A DNA stretch of 64,000 nt from Paragordius varius (lineage: Eukaryota > Nematomorpha): positions 7,750,001-7,814,000 of the forward strand of contig OZ176056.1 of the NCBI GenBank assembly GCA_964247055.1. The letters are read 5' to 3'. A program made the position numbers and the translations under genes. Of the stretch, positions 47,809-59,801 are shown piece after piece. Under the pieces are notes generated by a model. That model worked only from the letters and a program-made list of their open reading frames with translations. It was not told the origin of the DNA and searched no databases. How positions within the stretch are numbered: the stretch's first letter is position 1; each line of letters opens with the position of its first letter.

Positions 47809-48382
47809 TATATCATTTACACTTCAAGATTGTCGTTAAACACTTCTAGTTGGTCCTTGAACATTTCAAGTTTGTCCTTGAACATTTCAAGTTTGTCCTT
47901 GAACATTTCAAGTTTGTCCTTGAACACAGTTGGTCCTTTGACTTTTTTATTCAATTTTTAACTTTTATCAATCGTATATCATTCATCTATTTTATAATTT
48001 TAAACCTATTATCTAATTTAACAATTTCAAATCAATATCACCTATTAATCATTGAGAAACCGTATATCTTTATTCCTTTCTTAAATTATTTTGTATATTT
48101 AAAAGATTTTAACACGTAATTTAAAAATATATAAGTTTTCTGGGTTATTACAATTTTTTATTGGAAACATTTATAAGTTTATAATTTTGTTGAATTTGGA
48201 AAAAATTAGTTTGAATTAAAAAAGTGGTTTTTGAATAAAAATTTTATTTTTAAATGAATATTAGGTTAAAAATAATAAAAAAACATGCAAAAATTATGGT
48301 TAAATTAAAATTTAAAAATTTTAAGGACCAACTTGTTCAAGGACCTACTTGAAGTGTTCAAGAACACTCTTGAAATGGTATA
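47809..48382. repeat. FB2 foldback element
   Basis: TATATCATTTACACTTCAAG then three or four identical 21-bp units of the form TTGAACATTTCAAGTTTGTCC at the left. A shorter complementary right arm ends CTTGAAATGGTATA. The interior shares AACCGTATATC and TTTCTGGGTTATTAC with other copies. The left arm is longer and more homogeneous than the right. Confidence 0.8.
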
Positions 48383-48902
48383 TATGTACTTAAGTAAAAA
48401 GTGGTCATTGGGTCTGACCGGAATTTTTTGAAAAGGCAGTCAAATGCACACCCTAGTTATTAAACATTTTAGTAATATTTTTTGGACTGACTAGTTTTCG
48501 CCCAAAAATATTATTTTATAAAATGTATGTAAGTTTTGCCATATCTGATATGGAGGGCTTACCACAAAGGTGCAGACTCTTTATATCACCTCTAAAAGCC
48601 ACAAAAGCACCATGATAATTCTGAAACATTATTCTATCGAAATACAGAATATTTTTCATATCCCCTGATTTTGGAGGCAGTATATATTAAATGCCTAAAA
48701 TTATTTGAAATCAAAATAAATATCGCCAAAATTGTTTACAGAATTTTCGCCAAAACCCTAATAATATTGTAATAAAATATATTATTATTATAGATTATTA
48801 GTATCAGCTATTTGTTTGGGATTTATGGTTTAATAAAACGATATTAGAAAGTTAAAATACGAGTTTTTTTGTCAAATACTTTAATTTTTGGTTTCTAAAA
48901 TT

Positions 48903-48907
<5 letters not shown>

Positions 48908-48943
<36 letters not shown>
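48908..48943. repeat. TA microsatellite
   Basis: About 18 uninterrupted TA units abutting the left end of palindrome P copy 2. Similar long TA runs lie at 3793-3814, 13369-13390, 40311-40337 and 59757-59797. Confidence 0.9.
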
Positions 48944-48946
<3 letters not shown>

Positions 48947-50085
48947 TGAGTGCAAAAATTTTAACTAAATAATTTTTTTTCATAAGATACCTTATGACCA
49001 GCATTTGCCGCATACATTTTTAATTTGCTTACGACCCAGTTAATGAAATATTGAGAGAAAATACGGACAAAATTGAAAATTAAAGATAAAAAAGGATAAT
49101 TTAAATAATGATTAAGTTGAAATATTATAACTTATTATAATTTTAGAAAATATTTTCAATATATAAATATCCTAAAATTTAGGGTCTCTTTAAAATATCA
49201 ATTCAAAAAGGCGTGTTTCTTATAACACATCTTAAAAGACAAAAAATTAATTAGGAATCTATATTAAAATAATTTAATTATTAACTAATTAACCTCACAA
49301 TTAAAATTTTAACATTCATATTTTATTCAGTAAAAAAACTTATATATCAAAATGAAACTAAAAAATATTGTTTTTTATTATTTCATTTTTTGTTTCTCGG
49401 TTTATGACGGTATAAAAAATTTACTTTAATTTGGGAAATTCACATGAGAGAAGTATATAAATTAATAAAAAATAAAATTTACAATTAGTGAATTAACCAA
49501 AAATCCGTTCATATCCCAGTAAAAATAGTAATTTGTGTTAAAACAAAGTTTTTACAGGATTTCGAAAGAATTTTGGTTGATATTCAACTACTTGTACATC
49601 CTATATTGTATGAATTTATATATGCCACTCATGTAAGATTCCAAATAAAACAGTAGATATTTTATACTCTCATAAACCAGATAAAAAATGGAAAGTAAAT
49701 AACTTTTTTATTTTAATATTTAAGTTTTCTTTACTGAATAATATATAATGTTTTTAATTGTGAGTTTAGCAAGTAAATAATTAAAAAAATTTTTTTAATG
49801 TAATTACATTAAAAATATTTTGTCTTCTATTGTTATAAAAACGCGATTTTTTGATCTGAGTTCTTATAAAAATCCTAACTATATGATTTTAGGTTATTTA
49901 TAAAATTGTAAATATCTGCTTAAATGTTAAACCGTATATCAATAATTTTTTTCCTTAATTATCCTTAATTTTTTTTTAATATTTCCTAGGTCGTAAACTA
50001 ATACAATTTTTTACGGCAAATGAATACGCTGGTCATAAGCTATCTTATGAAAAAATTTTGATTAACTTTCTTCGCACACAGTGTT
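48944..50085. repeat. Palindromic element P, copy 2
   Basis: Same structure as 36189-37313: TACTGAGTGCAAAAATTTTA at the left and GTTAACTTTC-like inverted sequence ending GCACACAGTGTTA at the right. Inner landmarks ACCTTATGACCAGCATTTGC and ACGCTGGTCATAAGCTATCT are inverted. The arms are more diverged than in copy 1. Non-coding. Confidence 0.78.
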
Positions 50086-50999
50086 ATGTTTGATCTTTCT
50101 CTTTTGATTTTAATTTATCTGTAACATACTACCATGTATCGAAATTTTTGGATATAGATTTAATATTTTACCCGAATTCAATTATTATTTTAACATAAAA
50201 TTTGTTTTTTGTGTTCGTCTGTACAATTTCTATTTTTACTGTAACAGGGAACCTTAAAAATATAAATAACAAAACTGATTCAGTCCATCAAAGTATAGCA
50301 CAAAGTGATATTCCAATCCAAAAACGCAAAAAAACTGCGACATCTACCATAACACCATTAGATGTATAGAGTCTCCATGGTACTACCAAAAAAATATCTT
50401 AGGCCAATTTTTTGTTATATTACAGTATAAATTTCAATTTTATAAAGATAAAATGATAAAAGCAAAAAATCTTTCTATAAAGAAAATAATGTCATTTGCA
50501 ATTTAACTTAAATGTTTATTACAATTAATTAATAAAGATCCTAAAATATGGTCGGTTTTATACCAAACATATTAGTCGACTGTATGCTTTGTCTTACAAT
50601 CTATTTTTTAATTATAACTTAACATATCTCCTTCGGTTACTCTATATGATGCAATTTTAATAGAAAATTACTTAATTTTATATCTTTTATATAAATATGA
50701 TGTAATGTGAGAATCTGTGCAAATAAAAGTTAATATTTGAAATAACTATTATTGTGATCTAAAATCTAATCATTATCTAATAAATTTAGATAACTTTACA
50801 TAATTTTCATTATCATTATGTTAAAAAAACTGAAAAACGGATTATTAGTTTACCGGGTGTGCACTCATATTTGCCTATTTTTTTTGGTAAAAACCCATAA
50901 TTTCTAAAGGACGACATCTAATAATTATTTTATACAAAATATTGTCCATCATTACACATTTCACACATCTCCCAGATAAGTTATTAGTGGCAATGTGAG
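50086..50999. other. Gene-free stretch
   Basis: An M1-like terminus (TGTTCGTCTGTACAATTTCT, then TTTTTACTGTAAC) is at about 50200-50250. No other feature was recognised. Confidence 0.45.
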
Positions 51000-51560
51000 A
51001 AAAACAAATATGGTTTCTAACCATTCTCAATCCATTTTCCAAGGTCTTCTTGGTGCTCGGCGCTGGCCCATTCGTGTAAAATCACACAAGTCAAAGCTCC
51101 AGGTCTGGTGTTCATGGCGGATGCAAAAAAATTTCCTCCGAGGTGATTTTAAGGTGTATTTCAATTTTGCTGTGTGAGATGGATCATTGTCATGTAGCAA
51201 ACTTATTTTGCCATGTTTTCTACCCAACTCCGGTGGTTTTTATATTGATACATTGTTTTAATTATTTGGTGACGATACCGTTATTTTTAACGATTTTACC
51301 GGGTTTTATAGCATGATAATACTGCTCTGTCTTTTCAAGACACAGAACATAGTGTTCTTCCCAAAATGATTTGGCCTTATTGTTAATGGATCGGCTTTAC
51401 TAGGTAAATGCAATTATATTTTCCGCCCTATGAAAAAATAAAGTCGTTTTTTTACCCGTTACGATTCCATCCAAAAATGATTTTATCAAAGTTCACTGGA
51501 TTGAAACCGCAACGCTGCCTCATTTGTGGCTTCATATTACAAAAAAATTGAATTTAAATG
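51000..51560 (-). mobile_element. Tc1-like transposase remnant
   Basis: The minus strand reads GRKHGKISLLHDNDPSHTAK, the second-Asp block typical of Tc1-like and mariner transposases (HDNDP.HTA). The usual SPDLNPIE block that should follow is not in frame. An upstream minus-strand segment (to about 51560) is rich in stops. It is a dead fragment. Confidence 0.6.
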
Positions 51561-51649
51561 TAAATTAGTGGATAAATAAAGATTATTAATTTCATATTAT
51601 AGGATGGACAAATAATCTTTAAATGATAAAAGAGCTAAATAAAAATAAA

Positions 51650-51712
51650 TAAGGACCAAGTTAAAGACATTCTTAATTGTTTAAGCCAAATTTAAAGTGT
51701 AAATGGAGTATC
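51650..51712. repeat. FB2 end fragment
   Basis: AAGGACCAAGTTAAAGACAT, then CCAAATTTAAAGTGTAAATGG, a worn right arm of FB2. Confidence 0.45.
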
Positions 51713-51984
51713 ATAAATAAAATTTGGAAGTGATCCAACAACCCCGACTTTTTTCGATATAATTGACAACTAAACGCCATTTTGCACTCGTAAAGGACTT
51801 TAAAGTTTTCATATAAAATGTGGATTTTATCAAAACTAAATACACTCAAAATTACAAATATAAATAAACTGCGTTGCAAATTCATTTACCACTCAATGTA
51901 GCAGATGATCGAGATTTACATTTGACAAAACCTAGATGTCTAACCATCGCTTTTATGAAGATAAATGATGTTATATGTTTATTA

Positions 51985-52084
51985 TCCATTTTGATTTAAA
52001 ATATCTCTCAAGTTTTAAACTGCAATGTATGAAATAGAGATGTAAATTGATAACAGAATTAATTGTATGTTTAACAATTGTAGT
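51985..52084. repeat. M1 MITE fragment
   Basis: Interior M1 sequence (GAAATAGAGATGTAAATTGA, ATTAATTGTATG) matching 125-175 and 37500-37560. It abuts the left edge of the 315-bp module. Confidence 0.45.
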
Positions 52085-54101
52085 AATATATATATTTATA
52101 AAATTGGAAAATGCTGGCTTTGTGATCTGTTTCCTGAAACCGGTAGACCCATTCAAATCCACATGTCGAAAAAATATAATCATTAATGAATGCCCCGACA
52201 ATAGCTTCGTCCTTTTTTGAATTAGGCCTCCAGTTCGGGCCCACTCCATATAGAAAACGACTTTTTTGAAAACGAAAGTCCACAAAAATGGTGTCTGTGA
52301 GAAAATTTTCCGGAATACGTGTTGGACCATTCGATTTCAAATATAATTATTTTTTACTTATGTTCGATTGCGCCGAACATAGTCGGCTCTCATTTTTAAT
52401 TTAGGTCCTCTTTTTACCCGCTCCCCCCGTAAAATGCCATTTTTTCAAAAAAACTAGGTATACAAAAATAATTTTTTGAATCTATCTTTCGCCCAGGGGA
52501 CCGTAAAAATTCTATGTGGATTCCAGGTATTTTCTGTTGAAAGGCAAAAAATTTAGTCGTGCGTTTTTTTAAATTAGCTGCTGGGTAAGGAGACATCCGC
52601 TAAAGATAGCCCCGTCATATCGAAATAACATTCTTTAGGAGTTAATTTTCAGAATATCAGACCACATAAGTTCAATAAGGGCCTAAAATATTACCCCTAA
52701 AAAGGGAAAAATTTAAGTCTAGCGGTTTTTAAAATTAACCGTTAATTGGACCCTTTACAAATAATGCGCTATATTATTTTTCGAAAGCCATTCTTCCAAA
52801 ATCTATTAAAAACATAATGATGATTCCAGGTATACCCCTATAAAGGTAATAATTTTTATCAAATGTCTTTTTTTATTGGACTCTGAGTAGGGGGCTACTC
52901 GCCTACAACTGCGCCACCATATCGATGAAACGTGACTTTGTTAGAAAACTTACCAGGCCATATGGTTCAATAAGGGCTTTAAATATTACCCGTAAAAAGG
53001 CACATATTTAACTAGAGTGGTTTTATTACACCTTAATTAGACCCTTGCCCTAAAAAATGCGCCACCATAGAATGACTTTTTTGAGGTAGTTTTCGAAAAT
53101 CCCACGGAAGCACATGGAATCAGTCATGATTCCAGGTATTATCCTAATGGCAAAAATTTTAATCCAGCGTTTTTTTTGTTTCGCCCCCGGTTAGGGGGCT
53201 ACTCGCGTAAGTAAAACTGCGTCACCATATAGATCCTGTCTTTGGAGCCAAATTTCCGAAAACCTATGAAATGAATTGGAACATATGGTCCATGATCCAG
53301 ATATTCCCCATATACAGACAAATTTGCCCAACGCATTTATACCTGCCCCTGGGTAAAGAACTACCCACCAAAAACTGCGCCACTATATAGAAATTGCTTT
53401 GTTTTGGAGCTAATTTACAGAAAATTTATGAGGCCATTTGAGCTCATTAAAAGCTTGAAATATCCGTAACTAGGTAAAAATTAAGGTCAGGATTTTATTA
53501 GCCGTTAATTTGGGGCCTTATGCCCTAAATATACGCCTTCATATAACGATTATTTAGTGTTGAGGTATTTTCTCATGAGACGATGGTATCAAAGATGATT
53601 CCAAACATTTGCCCTATGAAGGCAAAAATTTTAACTCAACGCTTTTTCCATATAGGTCTATCATAGGGTTCTACCGGTTACTGAGACGCCATACGAAAAT
53701 CGCGTGTTTTTGGAGAATTCTTTAAGAAGCCAAACACATTTCTGGCGAATTCGTATTATAACATTCTTTCCTTTAAAAAGAGACTACAAATGATTTACTT
53801 TTTATATTCCTTGATCCCAGCTGTGTGGACACAATATCAAAATAAAAATTTTAACCATGATTTCGTACTTAAAATAAATCCAATAATAGTTGAATATAAT
53901 TAAAATAAGAGACTGTTTAAATATGGTCAATTTCGATTATTGAGCCTATGCAAAAACCCGTAAAAGAATAATTAAATAGACATTCTTTTATTAAAGATGT
54001 TTTTTTTGTTTTTTTATCTCCATAACCTCTATTTATTGCTAAATATTAAGAATAATTTTCGGTAAGACTACGTCACAGCGAAACGTGACAGGGCCAGCTA
54101 G
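52085..54101 (+). mobile_element. Helitron-like element with 315-bp repeats
   Basis: An inverted copy of the module at 5528-7360, with about five degenerate 315-bp units (landmarks ACTGCGCCACCATATCGATG, GGTAAGGAGACATCCGC). The array is followed by a unique tail beginning near 53760 (TTCCTTGATCCCAGCTGTGT). The tail ends at 54072-54101 in a hairpin, GTCAC-AGCGAAAC-GTGAC, eight bases before CTAG, which is followed by T. A stem-loop just upstream of CTRR with insertion before T is the known Helitron 3' end. No Rep/helicase gene is present, so it would be non-autonomous. A TC 5' end was not located. Confidence 0.6.
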
Positions 54102-54396
54102 TAATTTTTAAAGGAAAAATTAAGTTTGAAAATATTGTAGGTTTTACCTTTTCGTAAAACTTCAATTAAAACTGTATTTTTTGAATAATAAATTGACTAT
54201 ATTCAATTAAAGAAATTTTATTTTATGCAGAAAATTAATATGGGAATTATTCGTCAAATAAAAATTTATGAGGCTTGAGCAAAACTATTTTTTGCTGCTA
54301 AAATTGGATACTAAAAACTATAATAGTCGCGTGTATGAATCTAAATTCAATTATTAAAACCTAAATATTTATATATATAAAAATTTTTGACTAAAA

Positions 54397-54606
54397 TCAA
54401 AATGAATATGGAAAAAATGTGTCCAATAAATTTTGTAGATTTCGAGGTTTTGCCTGGTTTTTAGGTATTTTCTTTCCTTTCCCTGCAGAACGTCTGGACT
54501 TAAATTTCAATTTTCTGTCAAAACTTTGGATATTAATAATTTCGGGACCTTTATAATGTGGGTTATTTATGCAACGGTCTATGGACAAAAATCTTTGTGT
54601 TGACAT
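54397..54606 (-). CDS. Hypothetical small protein with a C-terminal PIP-box
   Basis: A 69-codon frame from ATG (MSTQRFLSIDRCINNPHYKG) through a basic patch (KLKFKSRRSAGKGKKIPKNQ) to KPRNLQNLLDTFFPYSF and a TGA. QNLLDTFF fits the PCNA-interacting PIP-box Q-x-x-L-x-x-F-F preceded by basic residues, a pattern common at the C-termini of replication and repair proteins. The Arg/Gly/Pro-rich composition is unlike chance frames nearby. It may be the last exon of a longer gene. Upstream exons were not recognised, and the family is unknown. Confidence 0.4.
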   Translation of the reverse strand: MSTQRFLSIDRCINNPHYKGPEIINIQSFDRKLKFKSRRSAGKGKKIPKNQAKPRNLQNLLDTFFPYSF

Positions 54607-55206
54607 AATAAATGAGGTAAGCAAGTTCCTTGTTGATCACTTTCACCACACGTTTCATTTATATTCTTTAAATAATATAATATGAATGATCATTTAGTGA
54701 TATTAAGATACTGATATTAAAACTATGTAGTTAGTATTTACCTACTTTCTATTGAATAAAAATTGCGCATTTTTACTACCTAGTATTGACTATAACAAGT
54801 ATTTCACGATAAATATCAATTTAATTAAAAAAATTTTTTCAACACTATTTTACCATGAGTATTTATTAGAAATGAAACTACCTAGTGCTTATAAGAATTT
54901 TAAAGTTGTGTACCATACTAGCTCATAGAGTTTTTTGATATTTTACAAATTTATTTTTTTTGAATATTTTTATAAAAATGCATAGCACATATAAATTAAC
55001 CGAATGCCTAATATTTTCTCATGCCCTTAATATTAATGAAAGCAATATTAATTATATGACAAAAATAGTTTAAATTGTTTTTATGTATATTATACCAAGT
55101 GCTTTCATAGGTTCTTAACTGTTTAACACTCCATAACCTTTTGGGGTAGTTTCGGGGAATTCGAAATTTGAATATCTTAAGAATTTAAGGTATAAAGATA
55201 AAGTGA
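54607..55206. other. Gene-free stretch
   Basis: AT-rich, no supportable feature. Confidence 0.45.
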
Positions 55207-55330
55207 CCAGATAGGCTGTTTTTCGCAGTACAGTACTGGGTTTTCGAAAAAAAACCGCGCCTGTACTGCGCTGACTTTTGCACTGCTTTTTGAAATAATT
55301 TTTTTTATAAATATGTCTCAATTACCTTTT
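55207..55330. repeat. Dispersed repeat E
   Basis: Same GATAGGCTGTTTTTCGCAGT and ACAGTACTGGGTT core as 29948-30066, followed by CCGCGCCTGTACTGCGCTGA. Confidence 0.55.
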
Positions 55331-55879
55331 ATTTATACAATTTTTTTTGTAATTTAGAGTACCCTTTGTTAAAATAAAAAAGATGGTTCCTTTTGCGGTA
55401 AAAAAACTATGGCCATTTTATACTTAAAATTTTATGTTCTGCTCAAATATCCATGAAATTGGGTTTTGGACCGGCTCATAAAGGACATTCGCGCAGTGGC
55501 GGAACTATAAATATCAGACTCCAGATTTAGGCTAATGGCCCTTTCGCTCAGGGCTTCCGCAAAAGCGACCTCAAATTTAAAATCAACATAAAATAAATTT
55601 ATATTTTAGTGCTTTGATGTTTTGAAAATTCCTTACATTAATATTATATGTACATATATTTAACATATGATATAAATATGTGTACATACATTTATATTAA
55701 ATTTTTAATAAATTTTTGAATATTTTTAATTGTTTCTAATGAGAAATAGTAGCGAACAATATCATTTAATATAACACACCGAAAATCTGGTGTAAAAAAT
55801 AGAGAGTAAGTTTTAATTTTGTACTGTGTCAGGGTTCTAAATATCTGGCCACATTTATAAAGCCGAATTTAAAAACATG

Positions 55880-56250
55880 CTTTTTTAGCTTTTTAGACGC
55901 ATTTTACAATATTGTAAAAAATTTTTGTAAAAAAATCTTCATCTCAAAATTTTTTGAGGTCATTTATATATAATTATTTAAAGCGACAGATAAAATGTAT
56001 ATTATGGTTAGAAAATGTATATAATTTACTTTAAAAAGCTTTTAGATTACAATTTACCAGTCAAACTTGATATATTTTTATTTTAACAGCTGTTCACTTC
56101 AATTGTGTTTTGGAACTTTTCTAAAGACTCTAGAAGTCACAAAACTGTAAAAAATATAAGTTATTCTAATATATGAGAACAATGTTTGATGTGAGCTTTG
56201 GGATATGAAGCAACCCCAATATGTCAACTAGAACAAAAAGTGAAAGGTCA
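55880..56250 (-). repeat. Repeat family D copy, reverse orientation
   Basis: Read on the minus strand it has CACAATTGAAGTGAACAGCT and the downstream block ending near AACATGTTT of the family. The GGTTGCTTCATATCCC motif is at its far end. Confidence 0.45.
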
Positions 56251-56489
56251 TAAAGATATAAAGAGAATTTGCGATATGCAAAATTAAACTACAATAACCT
56301 ACATTTTAAGTTCACCAAAAACTATTTAAGTAATTCTAGAATGCTTGAAAAAAAAAACATTTGTGGTACGCATTGCCATTAGAAGAAAAGGGCTTTTTAT
56401 CGTTTATCAATAGAAACATATCGTAAACACTCAATTGATTAACATGTGAGCATGATTTCACCTGAAAGAATATGGGCGCTCTGGTAGAT

Positions 56490-57235
56490 CATACAGTTGC
56501 AAAGACCCTAAAGGACCCGATTGAAACTTAACAACAGTAAACGATATACGGTTATAATGAATATATGTCTACGAGCAATGAATTTACCGATAAACACTAT
56601 AAATGGGTTACACATAATTTTAATTAACGTCAGATTGCAAAGTTGACTGTGAAATCCCACTTCGATGTCACAAAAAAATATTTTTATGACGGAATCGGGA
56701 CAGGTAATTATAAATGACTTTATTTTGTCCAAGCGGAGAAATCGTTAACTTTCCAAGCCGGTCAATTCATACCAATGTCAAATCGCTTCGGCAAGAAAAC
56801 CTTTATAAGTCTTTGGTGGAAAGCGGTACGAACTTTTTAGGTCCCGTGAAATTATCAATACACAACATTATCGCTAACAATACCTAATTGTAACCATACA
56901 ATGATCGAAAAACAACCGAAATTAACGCGAAACACGGGAAAGTTATTTGTTAGATGTTTTTCGCACAAACAGAACCAGTGAATACACCTTAAAATCGCTT
57001 TGATATGATTTAGGCATCCACTAAATTCTCCGGATCTGGTGCCTTCTGACCACTAGAGCTTTGCATCAATAGAACTCTCACAGAGCAGCACTTCAATAAT
57101 TTTAAAAACGGTGGATGGTTTTACAAATGGTTTTCTGCGTACGACAATGAATGTTTCTGAAGCATTCATACAATACCTGAGAGCTGGGCAAAATGCCTAG
57201 AAGCTGATGGACAGTATTTTAAATAATTAATTAAT
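56490..57235 (+). mobile_element. Dead mariner transposase copy 2
   Basis: C-terminal part HPLNSPDLVPSDH, then SFASIELSQSS, GFTNGF and a GQYF-like end match mariner (HPPYSPDLAPSDYHLF ... W.K...S.G.YF). The earlier part, around 56760-56800 (CAAATCGCTTCGGCAAGAAA), aligns with 34125-34150 of copy 1. Many stops; inactive. Confidence 0.65.
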
Positions 57236-57422
57236 TTTCTTTAATTACATTTGTTACTGAAAAACCGTTAAATAGGAATCCACCTGTTAAAACCAGGAAG
57301 GATGCCAAAAAAATATGTTATTTAGCATACGGAGTCTCGAAAAATAAAAAAAATAAAATTTAATATAAATCATTATTTTAAATAAATTACATCTTTTATC
57401 ATATAACATATTATAATGGTAC

Positions 57423-57568
57423 CTTTTGTCTTTCTTTAACACACGTGCCTCCGAATTAAAATCAAATGTGTCATCATTGACTTCACACATATAACCTTTA
57501 GAACAGCGTCCAAAAATCCAAAGGGTCCACGGCAACTTTCTCCAAGCACCTACCAGATATTCCAAAAA
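57423..57568 (-). pseudogene. Exon-like coding island
   Basis: Bounded by an AG acceptor (AAATTAG) and a GT donor (AAAAG|GTACC) on the minus strand. One frame reads EYLVGAWRKLPWTLWIFG, GRCSKGYMCEVNDDTFDFNS and EARVLKKDKR. The first third also reads sensibly in a second frame (GISGRCLEKVAVDPLDFWTL). GC content is higher than the surroundings. It may be a frame-shifted relic exon. No family recognised. Confidence 0.22.
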
Positions 57569-57779
57569 CTAATTTATTTTTAATGGTAAATTTATATCAG
57601 AAAATGCAAATAATTTTGTAAGACACTATTGAATTAGTAATTATATTCGTAAATCATGCGTCATAATACATATATGTGACAAATCTGGAATAAAAGATGG
57701 AATATTTAAAATAAATATTTTTGAATAGATATTCGCCAGCTTTTAAAATCCCACACTGGGCTCCCTAAGCAAATTGATT

Positions 57780-58060
57780 TTTAAAAGTCAGCTGTTTTAA
57801 AATTGTTAAAAATACAATGATAGTAAAATTAATTTTTTAAAAAAGAAACTTTCTAAGTTGGTATTTCAATAATCTTCGACAATTATAAAGAAAACTCTTG
57901 TAAAGCATCTGATTCGAAATAAATCAAAGTACTTTACCTAATTGTTTTAACCTTTTGTAGAATATATTTTACTAAGGGTCATTTTGGTCTAGAATTAGTT
58001 CATAGTTCAGTATCTTTTGGGATATGTAATTAAGCAGTTGGATTCAGAAATTAAAAATTT
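57780..58060 (+). repeat. Repeat family D copy
   Basis: AAAAGTCAGCTGTTTTAAAA, CTTTCTAAGTTGG and TTTTGGGATATGTAATTAAG landmarks in family order; diverged. Confidence 0.45.
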
Positions 58061-58097
58061 AATTTTTTGAGGATAAAGAAAATATAAAGATATTTAG

Positions 58098-58177
58098 CAG
58101 GGTTTGGAACCGGTTCAAAAAAGTGGAACCGGGTGGTTTCCAATGGAACCGGTTCTTGTTAAAAGTTCCCAGCCCTG
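58098..58177. mobile_element. 80-bp hAT MITE with perfect target duplication
   Basis: Starts CAGGGTTTGGAACCGGTTC and ends GTTCCCAGCCCTG, a short inverted repeat. It is flanked on both sides by ATATTTAG (58090-58097 and 58178-58185), an exact 8-bp duplication as made by hAT transposases. No coding. Confidence 0.85.
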
Positions 58178-58483
58178 ATATTTAGATTTAAAATGAATTG
58201 AAATTTATTTGAACTAAGTTTTAAAATGTACTTATAAAGAACCCTTTTTATCGAACGGGTTTACAATTTTTAATATATAAAAACTGTTAAGTGCATAAAC
58301 TAAGCGTTTTTTAAAATAATATATTTTTGAATCCAGACAAATTCTACGGAATTTAAATGATCTTCTTTCAAAAAATTAATTTTTTAAATTAGGGGTACGC
58401 TATGAAATATCATAATCTTATTAAAATAAATATAATGCATTTTTTACTTTCAGTTAATACATTAAGCAAACTTAACATTGAAG

Positions 58484-58561
58484 GCAACATTTTTCATCCA
58501 AACGCAACACTTGATAAGTTGTCTTTGCTTGAAAAATGTTGCTTTTGACTGAAAAATGGTA
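58484..58561. repeat. FB1 fragment, small foldback
   Basis: GGCAACATTTTTCATCCAAA and, inverted, TGTTGCTTTTGACTGAAAAATGG, with the FB1 terminus GAAAAATGGTA at the right. Confidence 0.65.
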
Positions 58562-59752
58562 ATCTATTGATTTGCTGAAAATTTATCCATTTTAATAATT
58601 TTGGAAGTATTTAGTTTAAAAACACACCGTTTATTTTGAGATTCTAATTATATACATCATTACATATTTTAAAAGCTGGTAATTTCCGTACCCCAAACTA
58701 TTGAAACATTTTAGATATATATTTTAGAAAAACAAAATAATACTAATTTATGCTTAAAAAATTATTTCATCAAAAATAATAAAGCTTATAATGTATATTC
58801 CTTAACCTTCTTACAAACATCACAGCAATTGAGGCATCTCTCCCAACATCCCCTTTGCAATCTGCCGTTATTTACAGCGGTTTACATTCACCATCACTGC
58901 AAGAAAGTCCATTTATGCTTTGCATTGAGGCAAAATAAAAATATACGTTTTATTTCATTTTAAACTCAACACTTTTTCAATCAAACTCAAATTATTTTTA
59001 TGTTAAATTTATTTAAGCAGTGAGTTTGAAAGAAAAAATTAAATGTTGTATATATAAATCACCTTTTGTTTAAAATAAAATCAAAAATGTAAAATTAAAT
59101 TTGTGTTAACATAAAATAGTAGAACCGTTTTGATTCAATAAATATAAAGATATTTCAATACAATAAAACAATTTGATTGGAACTTGAACGCTTTGGGAAA
59201 TTTATTAAACTGATGTGGTTACACTAAAAAATTGAAAGCAAATTGTATGTTTTAAATTTTTTTGTAATTTTTACTGTTAAAAAATCTATACATAAAATGA
59301 TACATTTAAAGTTGGTAAATCATGGAATACGGTGGATCTTGATATAAGATATTATCCGTATCATGACACCACTTGGTATTATAGTATTTGTGAACATTTA
59401 AATTGTTGATTTTATATGATAAGTTTTAAAACTAATAAAACTAGCTAGTTTTTTAGATAGGTCTCAACCTTGAACGATTAATCGAATGAATGTATGATAA
59501 TCACAGCAAGAGTTTAATTAGAGAGACGCTGTTTAATTATAAATAATGAGAGAATTTTTTATGAAGGGTATACGTGATTAAAACAACAAAAGCCTTACTT
59601 AACAATGATAAATTAAATCTTACCTGGTAACTTTCATCATAATTATAAATATCATTACTGATAACATCACAGGACTTCCAAATGGATATATTTTAAAATA
59701 AAATCTAAAATTAAAAAAGAACAAACAAAAATTAGATTTAGATACACATATG

Positions 59753-59801
<49 letters not shown>

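Noticed and set aside
56508-56732. Minus-strand 74-codon frame
   Set aside because: Antisense to the dead mariner copy 2 and without recognisable features.
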